64,000 bases of DNA, from NCBI GenBank assembly GCA_012934845.2, contig WNNJ02002327.1, positions 62,001 to 126,000 of the forward strand, read 5' to 3'. The notes below the pieces were generated by a model that did not search any database, was not told the DNA's origin, and was given only the letters and a program-made list of their open reading frames with translations. The translations under genes and the position numbers were made by a program. Below are positions 1 to 9,600 of the stretch, one piece after another (position 1 is the stretch's first letter; the number at the start of each line of letters is the position of its first letter). This DNA is from Pomphorhynchus laevis (taxonomy: Eukaryota > Acanthocephala > Palaeacanthocephala > Echinorhynchida > Pomphorhynchidae).

Positions 1-783
1 TAATGAAAATAAAATAAAAATTTTTATTTTAGAAAATAAAATATTCCTCAATATAATAATTGAGGATTTATTTCACTACATCGTCGCAATTCCAGAACTT
101 TAAGAAGAAGGGTGATTTTAATCGCAACATTTAATTTGATATATATACAATTTAATATTAACGTTGCTGTTTTCAATATTTGAAATTTTTAAATAATTAA
201 ATATTATTAAATTTTTAAAAATTTTTAAATTTTTAATTTAATTACATTCTTAATTTTGATATTTGAAAGTAATATTATTATTGTCATTTCTCAAATTGAA
301 GTATCGATTTATTCCTAATTTATATAGCAATTGAAGATTTATTTTAATGTTCTACATCGTCTCAATTCCAGAACTTTAAGATTACAGATTGTTTTTAAAT
401 ATAGTATTTGTTTGAGCTATGAAATTATAAATGGTCAATAATTAATCATTTGTTTTGCAATGTTAAAATTAAAATTTGTTTTAGATGTCAATGGAAAGTT
501 ATGGAAAGATATTGGTTTAATGATCAACCAAGCAGTTGTAATCAATGTTGAAAAAACCTAATAACATCGATCGAAGTTGTTCAATTATCGAAACAAATTT
601 GCGTTGGAAATATGACCTAAGATTTTAGTGATTTACATAAAAATCTCGCTTGTCAACGACAGTTTTGCTTGATCTACGATATAATGAATTATTAGTTTAT
701 TGGTTTTCTTTTAAGAATTTCACATTTACTAGAGTGGTAGATTTAAGGCTAAGCTCTTAAGTATCAAATAGTTAATTATTAAA
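1..783. other. AT-rich noncoding stretch with a short direct repeat
   Basis: No coding signal is visible. A segment of about 55 bp near 60-105 (ending in the words caattccagaactttaag) recurs near 330-383, so the stretch holds an imperfect direct repeat with a period of about 275 bp. No reverse-transcriptase sequence is detectable here, although the next feature is the C-terminal domain of a Penelope-like element, so that element seems to have lost its 5' part. Confidence 0.5.
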
Positions 784-1239
784 ATGCGTTTTGTTAGTAA
801 CAAGTGGAATTCAGTATTTTCAAAGTTTATTAACAATAACATAAGAAATAGCTGTATTAAGAAAGTGCACATTTTTAACAGAAAATTACCTAAACTTTAC
901 AACATTTTTAAGCGTAGACCAGATTTTATCAAAGATATCATTGTTTATAAGATACCTTGTAAAGAATGTGATCAGGTATATGTTGGTCAAACGGGTCAAG
1001 GTTTGGTTAAGCGTATTAAACAACATAATTACAGTGTACGTAAATGGACCAATTCTAGTGATGTTGCTCAGCATTTTGTGAGTTTGAATCATTCCGTTGA
1101 TTTTGAAAATGCATCTATTTTATCATTTGAAAGTAATTTGTTAACTCACATAATTCAAGAAGCGCATTTTATCAAAAAAGAACCTAATTTAATGCTTTTT
1201 AAAATATCCGATTACAACCTTAAATTAAATTATAATTAA
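784..1239 (+). CDS. Penelope-like element GIY-YIG endonuclease domain (5'-truncated fragment)
   Basis: This 151-codon frame matches the C-terminal nuclease of Penelope-like retroelements, which nicks target DNA to prime reverse transcription. Residues 54-72 hold the GIY-YIG core (VYKIPC, then VYVGQTGQ), R77 lies in KRIKQH, and E126 in the IIQEA helix is the likely metal-binding glutamate. C59, C62, H97 and H103 form the CX2C plus paired-His cluster typical of Penelope nucleases. The family normally has a reverse transcriptase of several hundred residues upstream. None is visible, so this is a 5'-truncated copy whose ATG is probably incidental. The nuclease frame itself has no internal stop. 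Family assignment is firm; activity is not claimed. Confidence 0.82.
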   Translation: MRFVSNKWNSVFSKFINNNIRNSCIKKVHIFNRKLPKLYNIFKRRPDFIKDIIVYKIPCKECDQVYVGQTGQGLVKRIKQHNYSVRKWTNSSDVAQHFVSLNHSVDFENASILSFESNLLTHIIQEAHFIKKEPNLMLFKISDYNLKLNYN

Positions 1240-1676
1240 TTATTCCAATATTACATTATCTTGATTTTTTCAATTCTTTTTTTTCTAATTGTATTTTTAT
1301 TTTGTTTTGGTTTAGATAAAATTATAATTTGTTACTCTACTTTTAAATTATTTTTATTATTAAATTCGTATGTTTTTGTCACTTATGTAATGATTTTAAT
1401 TTTACTTTGTTTTATGATTCTGTATTTTTTTTGTTTGTTTTAAAATGTGTGTAAAATTTTAGTGTATGATTGTTTTGTTTCTCGGTATTTTCTTTTTCTT
1501 TTAAGTAGAAATGCGGGGCACATCAATGCTGGTATTTTTGTATAAATGTTAGAAACACGAAATTTGTGAAACATTTTATTGTAATCCTAATGATAGCAAG
1601 AGCTATCAAAATATAGAATTTTTATCAAATAAAGGATAATTTCCGCTTCTTTGTTCCTGTAATGGAAGAAGATTAT
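1240..1676. other. Probable 3' flank of the Penelope fragment
   Basis: AT-rich sequence follows the nuclease stop codon. It includes a T-rich run that opens a 60-codon hydrophobic frame, which I regard as chance. It ends near 1,640 with a short inverted repeat (gatagc-aag-agctatc region) and an aataaagg word. This could be the element's 3' UTR, but no terminal repeat or target duplication was found. Confidence 0.35.
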
Positions 1677-2640
1677 AGGTTTAGTATTTATTATAATTTC
1701 TGTAATAACACACGGGAAAAAGCCGATACGGCGATAGTAAGGACAAAAGATAAAAAACGCAAGTAAAACCCTAAAATGTTTAATGTACTTTTATCGGCAA
1801 ATATATATCATTTAATATACGATGACAAAAACGAACTTTATTCGTTTTTAGAGTTTGATATACGTATTCGACTAACTTTTTACAAATAATTGAGAAAAAA
1901 TTAAATAATTTCGAAAATGAAATTACCAATACATGACAATACTTTGAGTGCAAAAACTAAATTGAATGCATTGCTGAAAGTTCTGTACATCAACACAATT
2001 TTGTAAAGAAAGTTGTGCACAAAAAAATTAAGGACATTAGCATAGACAAAATATTCAAAGTAGACAAAAATTCAAAGTTGATTAACGAACAGAAAACAAA
2101 CTTAAAAATCATATAATAAATTCAAAAATTCATAACAAAAGCTTTAATTAGAGTGGAAATAAAAAATTCAAAGATAACGTTTCAAGTGTTGCAAACATAT
2201 GATAATTTTAAAGAATAAAACGTAATATAACCTAACTGCTTTACAAATAAAAAACATTTAATAACTGAGCAACGAAGAATGCAGTTTATTTCTATATTCA
2301 CAGAAAGCCCTGTATATAAATGGGTGTTGAAACTTCAAGATCCGAAAGGAAAGAGCGTGCAGATTTGAAAAACCAACAAAGTACAAGGGACATAATTGTA
2401 AAACACAACTCATCTCATGATGCTAGTGGTTAAAAGGATTTCTCTTGATGCAGTTATGGAAAACAAATTCCAGGACAATGGAATTACAATCATATTAATA
2501 TTTAGAAGTTAAAGGAAACACAACTTATTCTTTCATCTAATACAGCACTGTAAATACAGCGAATTTCTTGAGAAAACTATAATCGTATTAGTATTTATTG
2601 ACTTTGACAAATCTATTTAATTTTGAAAGATATAACTATT
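1677..2640. repeat. Noncoding interspersed repeat, families R-A (1677-2145) and R-B (2140-2640)
   Basis: The R-A part (words cgatagtaaggacaaaagat, ttttatcggcaa, caaagtagacaaa) recurs at 33,560-34,140, 35,098-35,480, 44,246-44,817, 45,775-46,150 and 47,798-48,240. The R-B part (from gtggaaat...aacgtttcaa to gttgacaaat) recurs at about 18,780-19,330, 36,576-37,130, 47,255-47,790 and 48,236-48,720. The copy here is closest to that at 48.1-48.7 kb. No long ORF or clear terminal inverted repeat is visible, so class is unknown. It may be a non-autonomous transposon or an untranslated part of a LINE. Confidence 0.7.
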
Positions 2641-2647
2641 ATTCTTA

Positions 2648-3050
2648 AAATGACAACGATTATCTTTATTAATCATAAGGATGACATTTTATAATTCTAT
2701 TCCACTAACAAACAGTATCCAATCAATCAAATAATTCGCTAGAATTGTGTAATTCAAACCCCGACACGAATTGGGCCTTCTCAATTTGATGAATAGTCAA
2801 CTATTAATATTAAATTAATTATATTAATTAATTAATTATCAACTATTAATATTAATATTAAATAGTCAACTATTATTATTCTAAAAATGACAACGATTAT
2901 CTATTTTACTTGTAAGGATGAAAGATTATAATTATATATGCCCAAGCAATAAGTCTCTAATCCGTCAAATAATTTGCTAGAATTGTATAATTAAAATCCA
3001 GACACGAATTGGGCATCAGTCACAATATAGTCAACAATTAATATATAAAT
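2648..3050. repeat. Two tandem copies of a ~235-bp noncoding repeat
   Basis: Segments 2,648-2,812 and 2,883-3,050 align: both start aaaatgacaacgattatct, pass through gctagaattgt and gacacgaattgggc, and end agtcaac plus an aattaat tail. A third partial copy lies at 60,673-60,735 beside a CR1-like LINE. The function and class are unknown. Confidence 0.65.
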
Positions 3051-3060
3051 AAACTATTGA

Positions 3061-3829
3061 CGTGCGCCTTTTTAGATTGTATGAATAAACACTCAAAAGT
3101 TTAAAAAATACAGTTTACCACATACGTTTCACTTCAAACTCTTATACAAGCAATGGAAGGAACATACTATGAAAAACATGTCTATTAGAAAATCACTTCA
3201 AGTGATATTTTATTATTCATCATTAAATAATAATCATAAAATGTCTTGTGACTCTTTCTTTTATAAATGCATAAAAACGCTGTGAATCAAAGTCAATTTT
3301 ACTTTTCCTTGAAGAAAAGTTCTAGAAAATATTAAATTAATATTTACCAATTTTGCAGGCAGACGCTTGAATAGTCAAATTGGAATAGGCTGTCTTAATG
3401 ACTTAGTTTTTTAAATGTATATAAACTAGAAAGTAAAAGGCAGTTTTACTGTTACTTTTACAAGCACGCGGTCTTGTATCAAAAAAGTTTATATTATAAA
3501 AATATATATAATATCGAAAGATAAGTACATATATTGAAGAAACAATGAAAAGCTTAATTAATAGTAAACACTTATTATTCATAGTTCTAATAGTTTATTT
3601 TATTTAATCTAAATTGGTTTAATTTTATAACCATAAAAGACAAACACAGTTGCTGAACTTAAAAACAACACTTTAAGCAAATGAATATAAGCAATTCTTT
3701 GTTCACTTAAAGCATTCGCAATTTTGATCACTACATTAATACAGCCAATAATTGAAAAAACTTATATCTTCCTGTTAAAGTTGTCATTGATAATAGGGAT
3801 AATATTTTAATCGCTGGTAGTTTTGCTTT
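3061..3829. other. AT-rich noncoding stretch
   Basis: I see no coding frame, repeat or structured element here apart from low-complexity AT runs. Confidence 0.5.
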
Positions 3830-4980
3830 TCGAGCTTTAACACCGTTTAAGCGTGTGTTACGGTGCTTAAGGATGATTATTAAAGTCAATGTAATGATGA
3901 GCTTCATTGAAAAGCTAACACACGTTGCAACCTTGGATTTTAAGCCAAATCAGTTTATATATTCCATATACTTTCAGAAATTTGAAAGGATGATCCAACT
4001 GGACTTGAAAAGCAATATAAAATATCTAACGCTCGATTTATCAAATGCATGGTCGACACCTCCTTCCCATTCATATTGCCAATATCACGGAAGAAAATGT
4101 TCCTATTAAAACGAATTAAGTGCTTGAGGCATAATTAAACTCCATTACGAACTGCCATGCAGAGAGATCTGAATTTATTTACGAGCAAACCATTGTGTCC
4201 CAGGGAGGTGTAACAACAAATTATATTTTATATATTTGTACACTTTAAAGTGTCCCTGTAAAACAGCATTTCTATTAAAAGAAATTTAATGCATGATGCA
4301 TTGTTAAACCGCAATGCGCACTGTCATGCAAAGAGATCATGCTTAATTCTCTCTAGAATTCGTATTAAGAGTGGTTCAGTTTGTCGAGCTAAAGCACGGT
4401 ATAAGCGCGTGTTAAGGTGCTTAAGGATGATTACTGAATTCAATGTACTGATGAGCTTTATTGAAAAGCTAACACACGTTGGAACCTTGGATTTTAAGCC
4501 AATTTTTTATTCAGAGGAATAAAATCGGTGCTATAAAATCTGACTTTACTATTCCGCAGCAAAAAATTACCGATGAAAAAAGTTATTAAAAAAAACCGGA
4601 TGAAATATTTACTGTCACACAGTCAACAGAAACGACTGGTTGATAATTCATTCTACTTATGAGTGTTGCTAAGTACTCCATCATTTCGATGCTAAAGTGG
4701 TCATCTAGAAGTCCCAGGCAGGTGTAACAACAATTTATATTTTATATATTTGTACACTTGAAAGTGTCCCTGTAAAACAGCATTTCTATTGAAATGAATT
4801 TAGGGCATAATTAAACTGCAATGCGAATGCAATGCACAGAGCTTATGCTAAATTCTCTCTGATGATTCAGATTAAGGGTAGTTCTGTTTCTTGAGCTTTA
4901 GACATTGTTTAAGCGCGTGTTAAGGTGCTTAAGGATAATTACTGAAGTCAATGTACTGATGAGCTTTGTTAGATCAAAAC
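3830..4980 (+). repeat. Tandem repeat, about 0.51-0.55 kb period, three units
   Basis: A conserved block with the words gtgttaaggtgcttaagga and gatgagctt starts near 3,830, 4,383 and 4,893. The intervening part (aggtgtaacaacaa, gtgtccctgtaaaacagcat, ttctctct) recurs near 4,200 and 4,715. The first two units open similar frames, at 3,855-4,109 and 4,289-4,522, which share the peptide words LRCLRMI, MSFIEKLTHV and TLDFKP. The third unit diverges soon after. The shared peptides may simply reflect DNA similarity, and I do not recognise the family. Confidence 0.6.
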
Positions 4981-5497
4981 GCGTATACCGTTGTAGAAGT
5001 TTGCGTCACACATAGGATGATCATAGGTAGCAAAATTAAAATATTGTGAGAATAATTCGGCTATATTTCTTAGTTTGATGAAAATATATAGAATGATGCC
5101 TGGTGTTTATGCCCCCCTTGTGATGAAAACATAGTGATTTATTTATAAGTACACCATTACGTATCGTAGGGCAGGCTTATCATCAAATTATATTTCTTTA
5201 TTTTAACGTTTCTCCTTTCGGCTTCGTCAGGAAAAACATAAATCATATAGTACTGAAACGTAAGATCTATTATTTAATTTGGTCATTATATCTATGCTGT
5301 TCTCGTATTTTAAAATGTATTCTTCTTTTCGAAGACAGGTCGGTATGTTGCGCCGTATGGCATATCTGCCATTATCAGTCCTATCCAGTTCATCTCACTC
5401 TTTTTCTTTTACATTTGGAATTATCTCTCTCTTTAACCACTCTTACATTAAAAATTATAAGATAAGGACTGTTAATTAACACCAGCGTGGCAGGGTT

Positions 5498-5501
<4 letters not shown>
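4981..5501. other. Noncoding stretch, no feature recognised
   Basis: This holds a partial echo of the preceding tandem repeat near 5,130-5,190 (gatttattta, accatta, aggcttatcatcaaattatat). A 66-codon frame at 5,279-5,479 is Ser/Phe-rich with no family resemblance, and I do not call it a gene. Confidence 0.4.

Positions 5502-5583
<82 letters not shown>
5502..5583. repeat. (TA)n microsatellite
   Basis: An almost pure TA dinucleotide run of about 80 bp lies about 130 bp upstream of the MULE nest. Such tracts are unstable and can extrude cruciforms. Confidence 0.95.
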
Positions 5584-5586
<3 letters not shown>

Positions 5587-5639
5587 TTATTTGCTTATAA
5601 TATATTAAAGTTCGACCACCCTCTAAAGATTATTAAATT

Positions 5640-5863
5640 ACTTCGATGCCGTAAGTCAATTGGCATCGATAGACCTAGTTTTTACCGGTCTATCGATGAC
5701 CGGTAAAAAAATGCTTTGAATGCTTTTTGAATGGTTTCAGGGTGAATATCTATCGAATGAAACTTGTAACAAAAATATATCATTTTGGAATGTTTACAAG
5801 AGAACAGAGATGAATATTCCCAGAACCACCAACTCTCTTGAAGGTTACCATAGGCATCTAAAT
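5640..5863 (+). mobile_element. MULE-B, left remnant: transposase fragment plus overlapping palindromes
   Basis: From about 5,725 to 5,863 the sequence reads as MULE transposase. The words SFWNV, IPRTTNSLEGYHRHLN and NET match the inner MULE-A transposase closely, including the catalytic glutamate in NSLEGYH. Just upstream, homology continues in another frame, so there is a one-base frameshift near 5,720. The protein ends abruptly at LN because MULE-A has inserted there; its continuation resumes at 10,740. Left of 5,711 lie two overlapping perfect inverted repeats: 12-bp arms at 5,664-5,675/5,687-5,698 and 11-bp arms at 5,679-5,689/5,699-5,709. The N-terminal two thirds of this transposase is missing. 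Confidence 0.75.
5855..5863. repeat. 9-bp target-site duplication of MULE-A (left copy)
   Basis: The word catctaaat immediately precedes the left terminus of MULE-A and recurs at 10,731-10,739 right after its right terminus. Nine bp is the usual MULE target duplication length. Its position inside a conserved transposase codon run (HRHLN) of MULE-B shows it is a true duplication. Confidence 0.88.
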
Positions 5864-6016
5864 CGTTAGGTGCACTTTTCACCTACGGTGAAAAAGGGGG
5901 TATTTTTCACCGTAGGTGAAAAAGGGACGTTTTTCACCGATACGGCTGGGTGCACTTTTCACCTACGGTGAAGTATTTTTCACCGTAGGTGAAAAAGGGA
6001 CGTTTTTCACCGATAC
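5864..6016. repeat. MULE-A left terminal inverted repeat, present twice
   Basis: The terminus begins cgttaggtgcacttttcac and holds alternating direct and inverted copies of a cacctacggtga core with ggtgaaaaa/tttttcacc arms. The same sequence, inverted, ends the element at 10,653-10,730. At the left end a second copy of the terminal repeat starts near 5,948 (gggtgcacttttcacctacg), so this end is doubled. The doubling may come from slippage or from insertion of a solo end. MULE ends normally bind the FLYWCH-type transposase. Confidence 0.8.
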
Positions 6017-6053
6017 AAACCAAATTTTAATTAAAAAAAATTTACCCTTAAAT

Positions 6054-6668
6054 ATGAATATTGATTTAACAGACTGCATTATAAAAAGCAATAGAGGTAA
6101 ACCAAAAATTGCTTACCAGGGATATTTTTATAATTTCAAAGAGTCTACTGCAGGAAAAAAGATTTGGAGGTGTAATAAGAGAGGCTGCAAGTCTCTTTTG
6201 AAAACAAATTTGGAAAATGTCTTCCAGGAAAGTACCTGCCATGACCATATTATGGAGGAAATTAAATTTAACAAAGTTCTAATCCAGAGAGGGGTTAAGG
6301 ATCGAGCCTTGAAGTCTACAGAATCAGCCAGAAACGTGATCTTAAACGTTTTAAAAGAAAATTCAAAGCTCCAAGTTCTAATTGATCTCAAAAATATGAA
6401 AAGGTTGGTAAATGCGACAAGAAAAGCAAACAATTACACCATTGTTCCAAATTACGACATCCCCGAAGAGCTGTTTTTTACAACGGAGAATAAACAGTTT
6501 TTATTTTTTGATAGCGGGATGGACGATATAAACAGAGTTTTAATCTTCACAACAGAGGAAAATTTAAAACATTTGGTATATTCAGATGTTCTGATATGTG
6601 ATGGCACATTTCGAAGCGCACCAACTTCGTTTTCTCAAATTTTTACTATACAGTGCAGAATAAGGAAT
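6054..6668 (+). CDS. MULE-A transposase, N-terminal part (split by LINE insertion)
   Basis: A FLYWCH zinc-finger DNA-binding domain occupies about residues 8-65, with the signature residues visible in GYFYNF, KIWRC, RGCK and CHDH. A linker follows, then the start of the MULE DDE transposase domain, with the first catalytic aspartate at about residue 183 in LICDGTF. I chose the ATG at 6,054 because it lies just after the terminal repeat. An in-frame ATG at 5,916 would make the protein start inside the repeat. The part ends at the RTE insertion and continues at 9,868 in the same frame; without the LINE the protein would be 452 residues. As it stands the frame runs on into the RTE polyprotein, giving an open fusion frame 5,916-9,839. 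Confidence 0.85.
6653..6668. repeat. 16-bp target-site duplication of the RTE LINE (left copy)
   Basis: The word gtgcagaataaggaat occurs at 6,653-6,668 and again, perfectly, at 9,852-9,867, flanking the LINE. A perfect 16-bp duplication is expected of a recent target-primed reverse transcription event. Confidence 0.95.
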
Positions 6669-9600
6669 GGTGGTGCGGTCCGTTCCTCCTCGTGGTGCCA
6701 CTGGATAACGCTTACTCTCTGTGAGCGTGAACCAAACGCGGACCTTACCGACGACAGGCATGCGGCAGCCGGTCGGGAAAACAATTGTCGCAACCATCAA
6801 ACCATGATAAAGTTTAATCAAAATGACCCCGCCAATACTAAGGCGTCCTCTGTAGACGACGCGTTCAGGAGGTGCCATCCGGCCTGTTCGAAAAATTCAC
6901 GAGGATGTGCGATCAGACAAGACCCGGTCTGTTCGGCAAATAAGCGAGGGTTCACGACGGAAGGACGACGCCGAGACGCAAGTGATCTGGCCCAATCATA
7001 CGTACGAGTTGCAACGCTCAACGTAGGAACACTGACGGGTAAATCTCGAGAAATTGCAGCTGACCTAAAGAGGAGAAAGATTGACATTCTTGCAATACAA
7101 GAGACTAAATGGAAGGGCGGAAAAGCCAAGGAAATTGGAGACGGATACAAACTGTATTATATGGGAACTGAGACAGCACGAAACGGAGTAGCCATTGTCG
7201 TAGCAGAGAGACTCAGAGACCAAGTGTGCGAAGTGACGCGATACACTGGGAGGTTGATGAAGATTAAGCTGGCATTATGCGAAACGACCGTACACTACTT
7301 CTCTGTGTACGCTCCTCAAACAGGATGCACAGATAAAGAGAAGCTGGACTTCTGGGAAATGCTAGATGAAAAGATGGCAGAAGTCCCCGAAGAAGACTAT
7401 GTGATCATAGCCGGTGATATGAATGCCCATGTTGGACAGACGGATGAGAGTGAATGTCACGGTGGATATGGCATAGGTGAGAAGAACGCAGAAGGGGAAC
7501 AACTACTGGAGTTTGCAACTACGCACAACCTCACCATCACCAACACCAACTTCACAAAAAGGCCGAGCCACCTGTACACATATTACCATGGAACGGGCTC
7601 ACAAATCAGGAAGTCGCAAATTGATTTTGTCCTGGTGAGGCGAAAACACAAGAAGACGGTGCTAGACACAAAGGTCATTCCATCAGAGACCACAGCGACT
7701 CAACATAAGCCACTGATATGTGACCTGAAAATTGAAGTCCCCCGTAAACCGAGGCCAGAACAAACAAAGACGAGCCGAATCAAGTGGTGGAAACTGAGGG
7801 AAGAAGACACAGTTGGAACAAAGGCAAAGCTGGCCCGGATAAGACTACCTAGCATACATGGAGTACAGGACACCTGGACCGCGTTGCGCTGCACGATCCA
7901 CCAAGCTGCAAAGCACATACTCGGATCCACCAAGCCATGTAAAAAATACATCGACAAAGAAACTTGGTTTTGGACAGAAGAGGTCAAAGACGCAGTGAAG
8001 GCAAAGAAAAATTCATACAAGGCTCTCCGGATAGCACAAACACAGGAGAACAAAGATGAATATCACCGAGCGAAAAAGAAAGCAAGGAAACAAGTGGCTA
8101 TTGCTAGGAGTAACCACCTAGATAACCTCTACCAAAAGCTCGACACTCGAGAAGGAGAAAAAGGCGTGTACCGACTAGCCCGTTCAAGACGGAAGAAGGC
8201 AGCAGACATCGAGAAGTTCCATGGTATCAGCAATGAGCAGGGAAAACTCATTATACACCCACAAGACGTGCTGGAGAGATGGAGAAGATATTTTAAAGCC
8301 ATCTTTACAGAAGAGTTTGAACATCCACCAATACCAGAGGGGACTCCAAATCACACACAAGTCGATCCACTCAATGGTGCAGAGGTCAGAGAGGCAATGA
8401 TGAAGATGAAGCCGGGTAAAGCCAACGGACCCGATGATTTAGCGGTGGACTTCTGGAGAATCAATCCGGATGAGTGGACACCATGGCTAACTAATTTTCT
8501 CCAGAAGATTGTTGACGCAAAAGAGGTGCCAGAAGACTGGAGTCGAAGCATAACTATCCCAATCTGGAAGCAGAAAGGAAGCCCAGCAGATTGTGAAAAC
8601 TACCGCCCAATTCGTCTTCTCAGTCACACCATGAAAATCTTCGAGAGAGTGCTCGACAAGAGAATCCGTGACTCCGTCAAACTAAGTGTAAACCAGGCAG
8701 GCTTTGTGCGCAACTGTGGAGCCATCGATGCAATACACTCAGCCAGACTACTCCTTGAAAAGCACAGAGAGAAGAAGCAGCCCCTCCATGTAGCTTTTCT
8801 GGACCTTGAGAAAGCGTTCGACAGAGTACCTCATAAGCTTATATGGTACGCTTTGAGACGCAGAAAAGTACCGGAGGAATTGATCGAATGGGTGAAGATG
8901 TTGTACAAAGGAACGACGAGCAATGTGCTAACAGCAGCGGGAAAATCAAGAGAATTTCCAATCTCAGTCGGTGTGCACCAAGGATCTGCACTCTCCCCAT
9001 TACTATTCATCATAGTTATGGACGTGATTACGAAAGACCTTCTAAGACAAGCACCATGGACCATCCTGTATGCCGACGATGTTATGCTGGTATCTAAAGA
9101 CAAACATGACCTCGAGCAACAAGTTCAGCAATGGCACGATCGCCTGGCACAGTTTGGGTTGAAACTGAACACAGCCAAAACAGAGTACATGACGACGAAC
9201 CAGAACGAAGATGTAAGCATATCAGTTAATGGCGTGCTTCTGCCAAAGACAACTGCGTTCAAATATCTGGGATCAGTCATCTCCAGCACAGGAGGAGTGG
9301 CAAAAGACGTCACCACTCGCATCAACGCAAGCTGGACAAAATGGAGAGCAGCCACTGGAGTTTTGTGCGACAAACGCATGCCAGACAAACTCAAATCGAA
9401 GTTCTACAGAAGCGTAATACGGCCTGTAGCAATGTACGGTGCTGAGTGCTGGGCAATGACAGCAGAAGCAGAACGTAAGCTTGGATGCATGGAAACCAAA
9501 ATGCTAAGGTGGATCGCAGGAAAGACTCGCCTAGATCATGTCCGTAACGAAGACATCCGCAAGCGATTTGGCGTAGCACCCATAGCAGACAAACTGAGAG

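Noticed and set aside
1261-1443. 60-aa hydrophobic membrane protein
   Set aside because: T-rich low-complexity DNA gives Phe/Leu/Ile-rich frames by chance; no homology or context.
5279-5479. 66-aa small protein
   Set aside because: Ser/Phe-rich, no recognisable motif, overlaps noncoding repeat remnants.
8843-9097. Extra plus-strand and minus-strand ORFs overlapping the RTE coding region
   Set aside because: Shadows of the RTE frame in GC-richer DNA; no independent homology.
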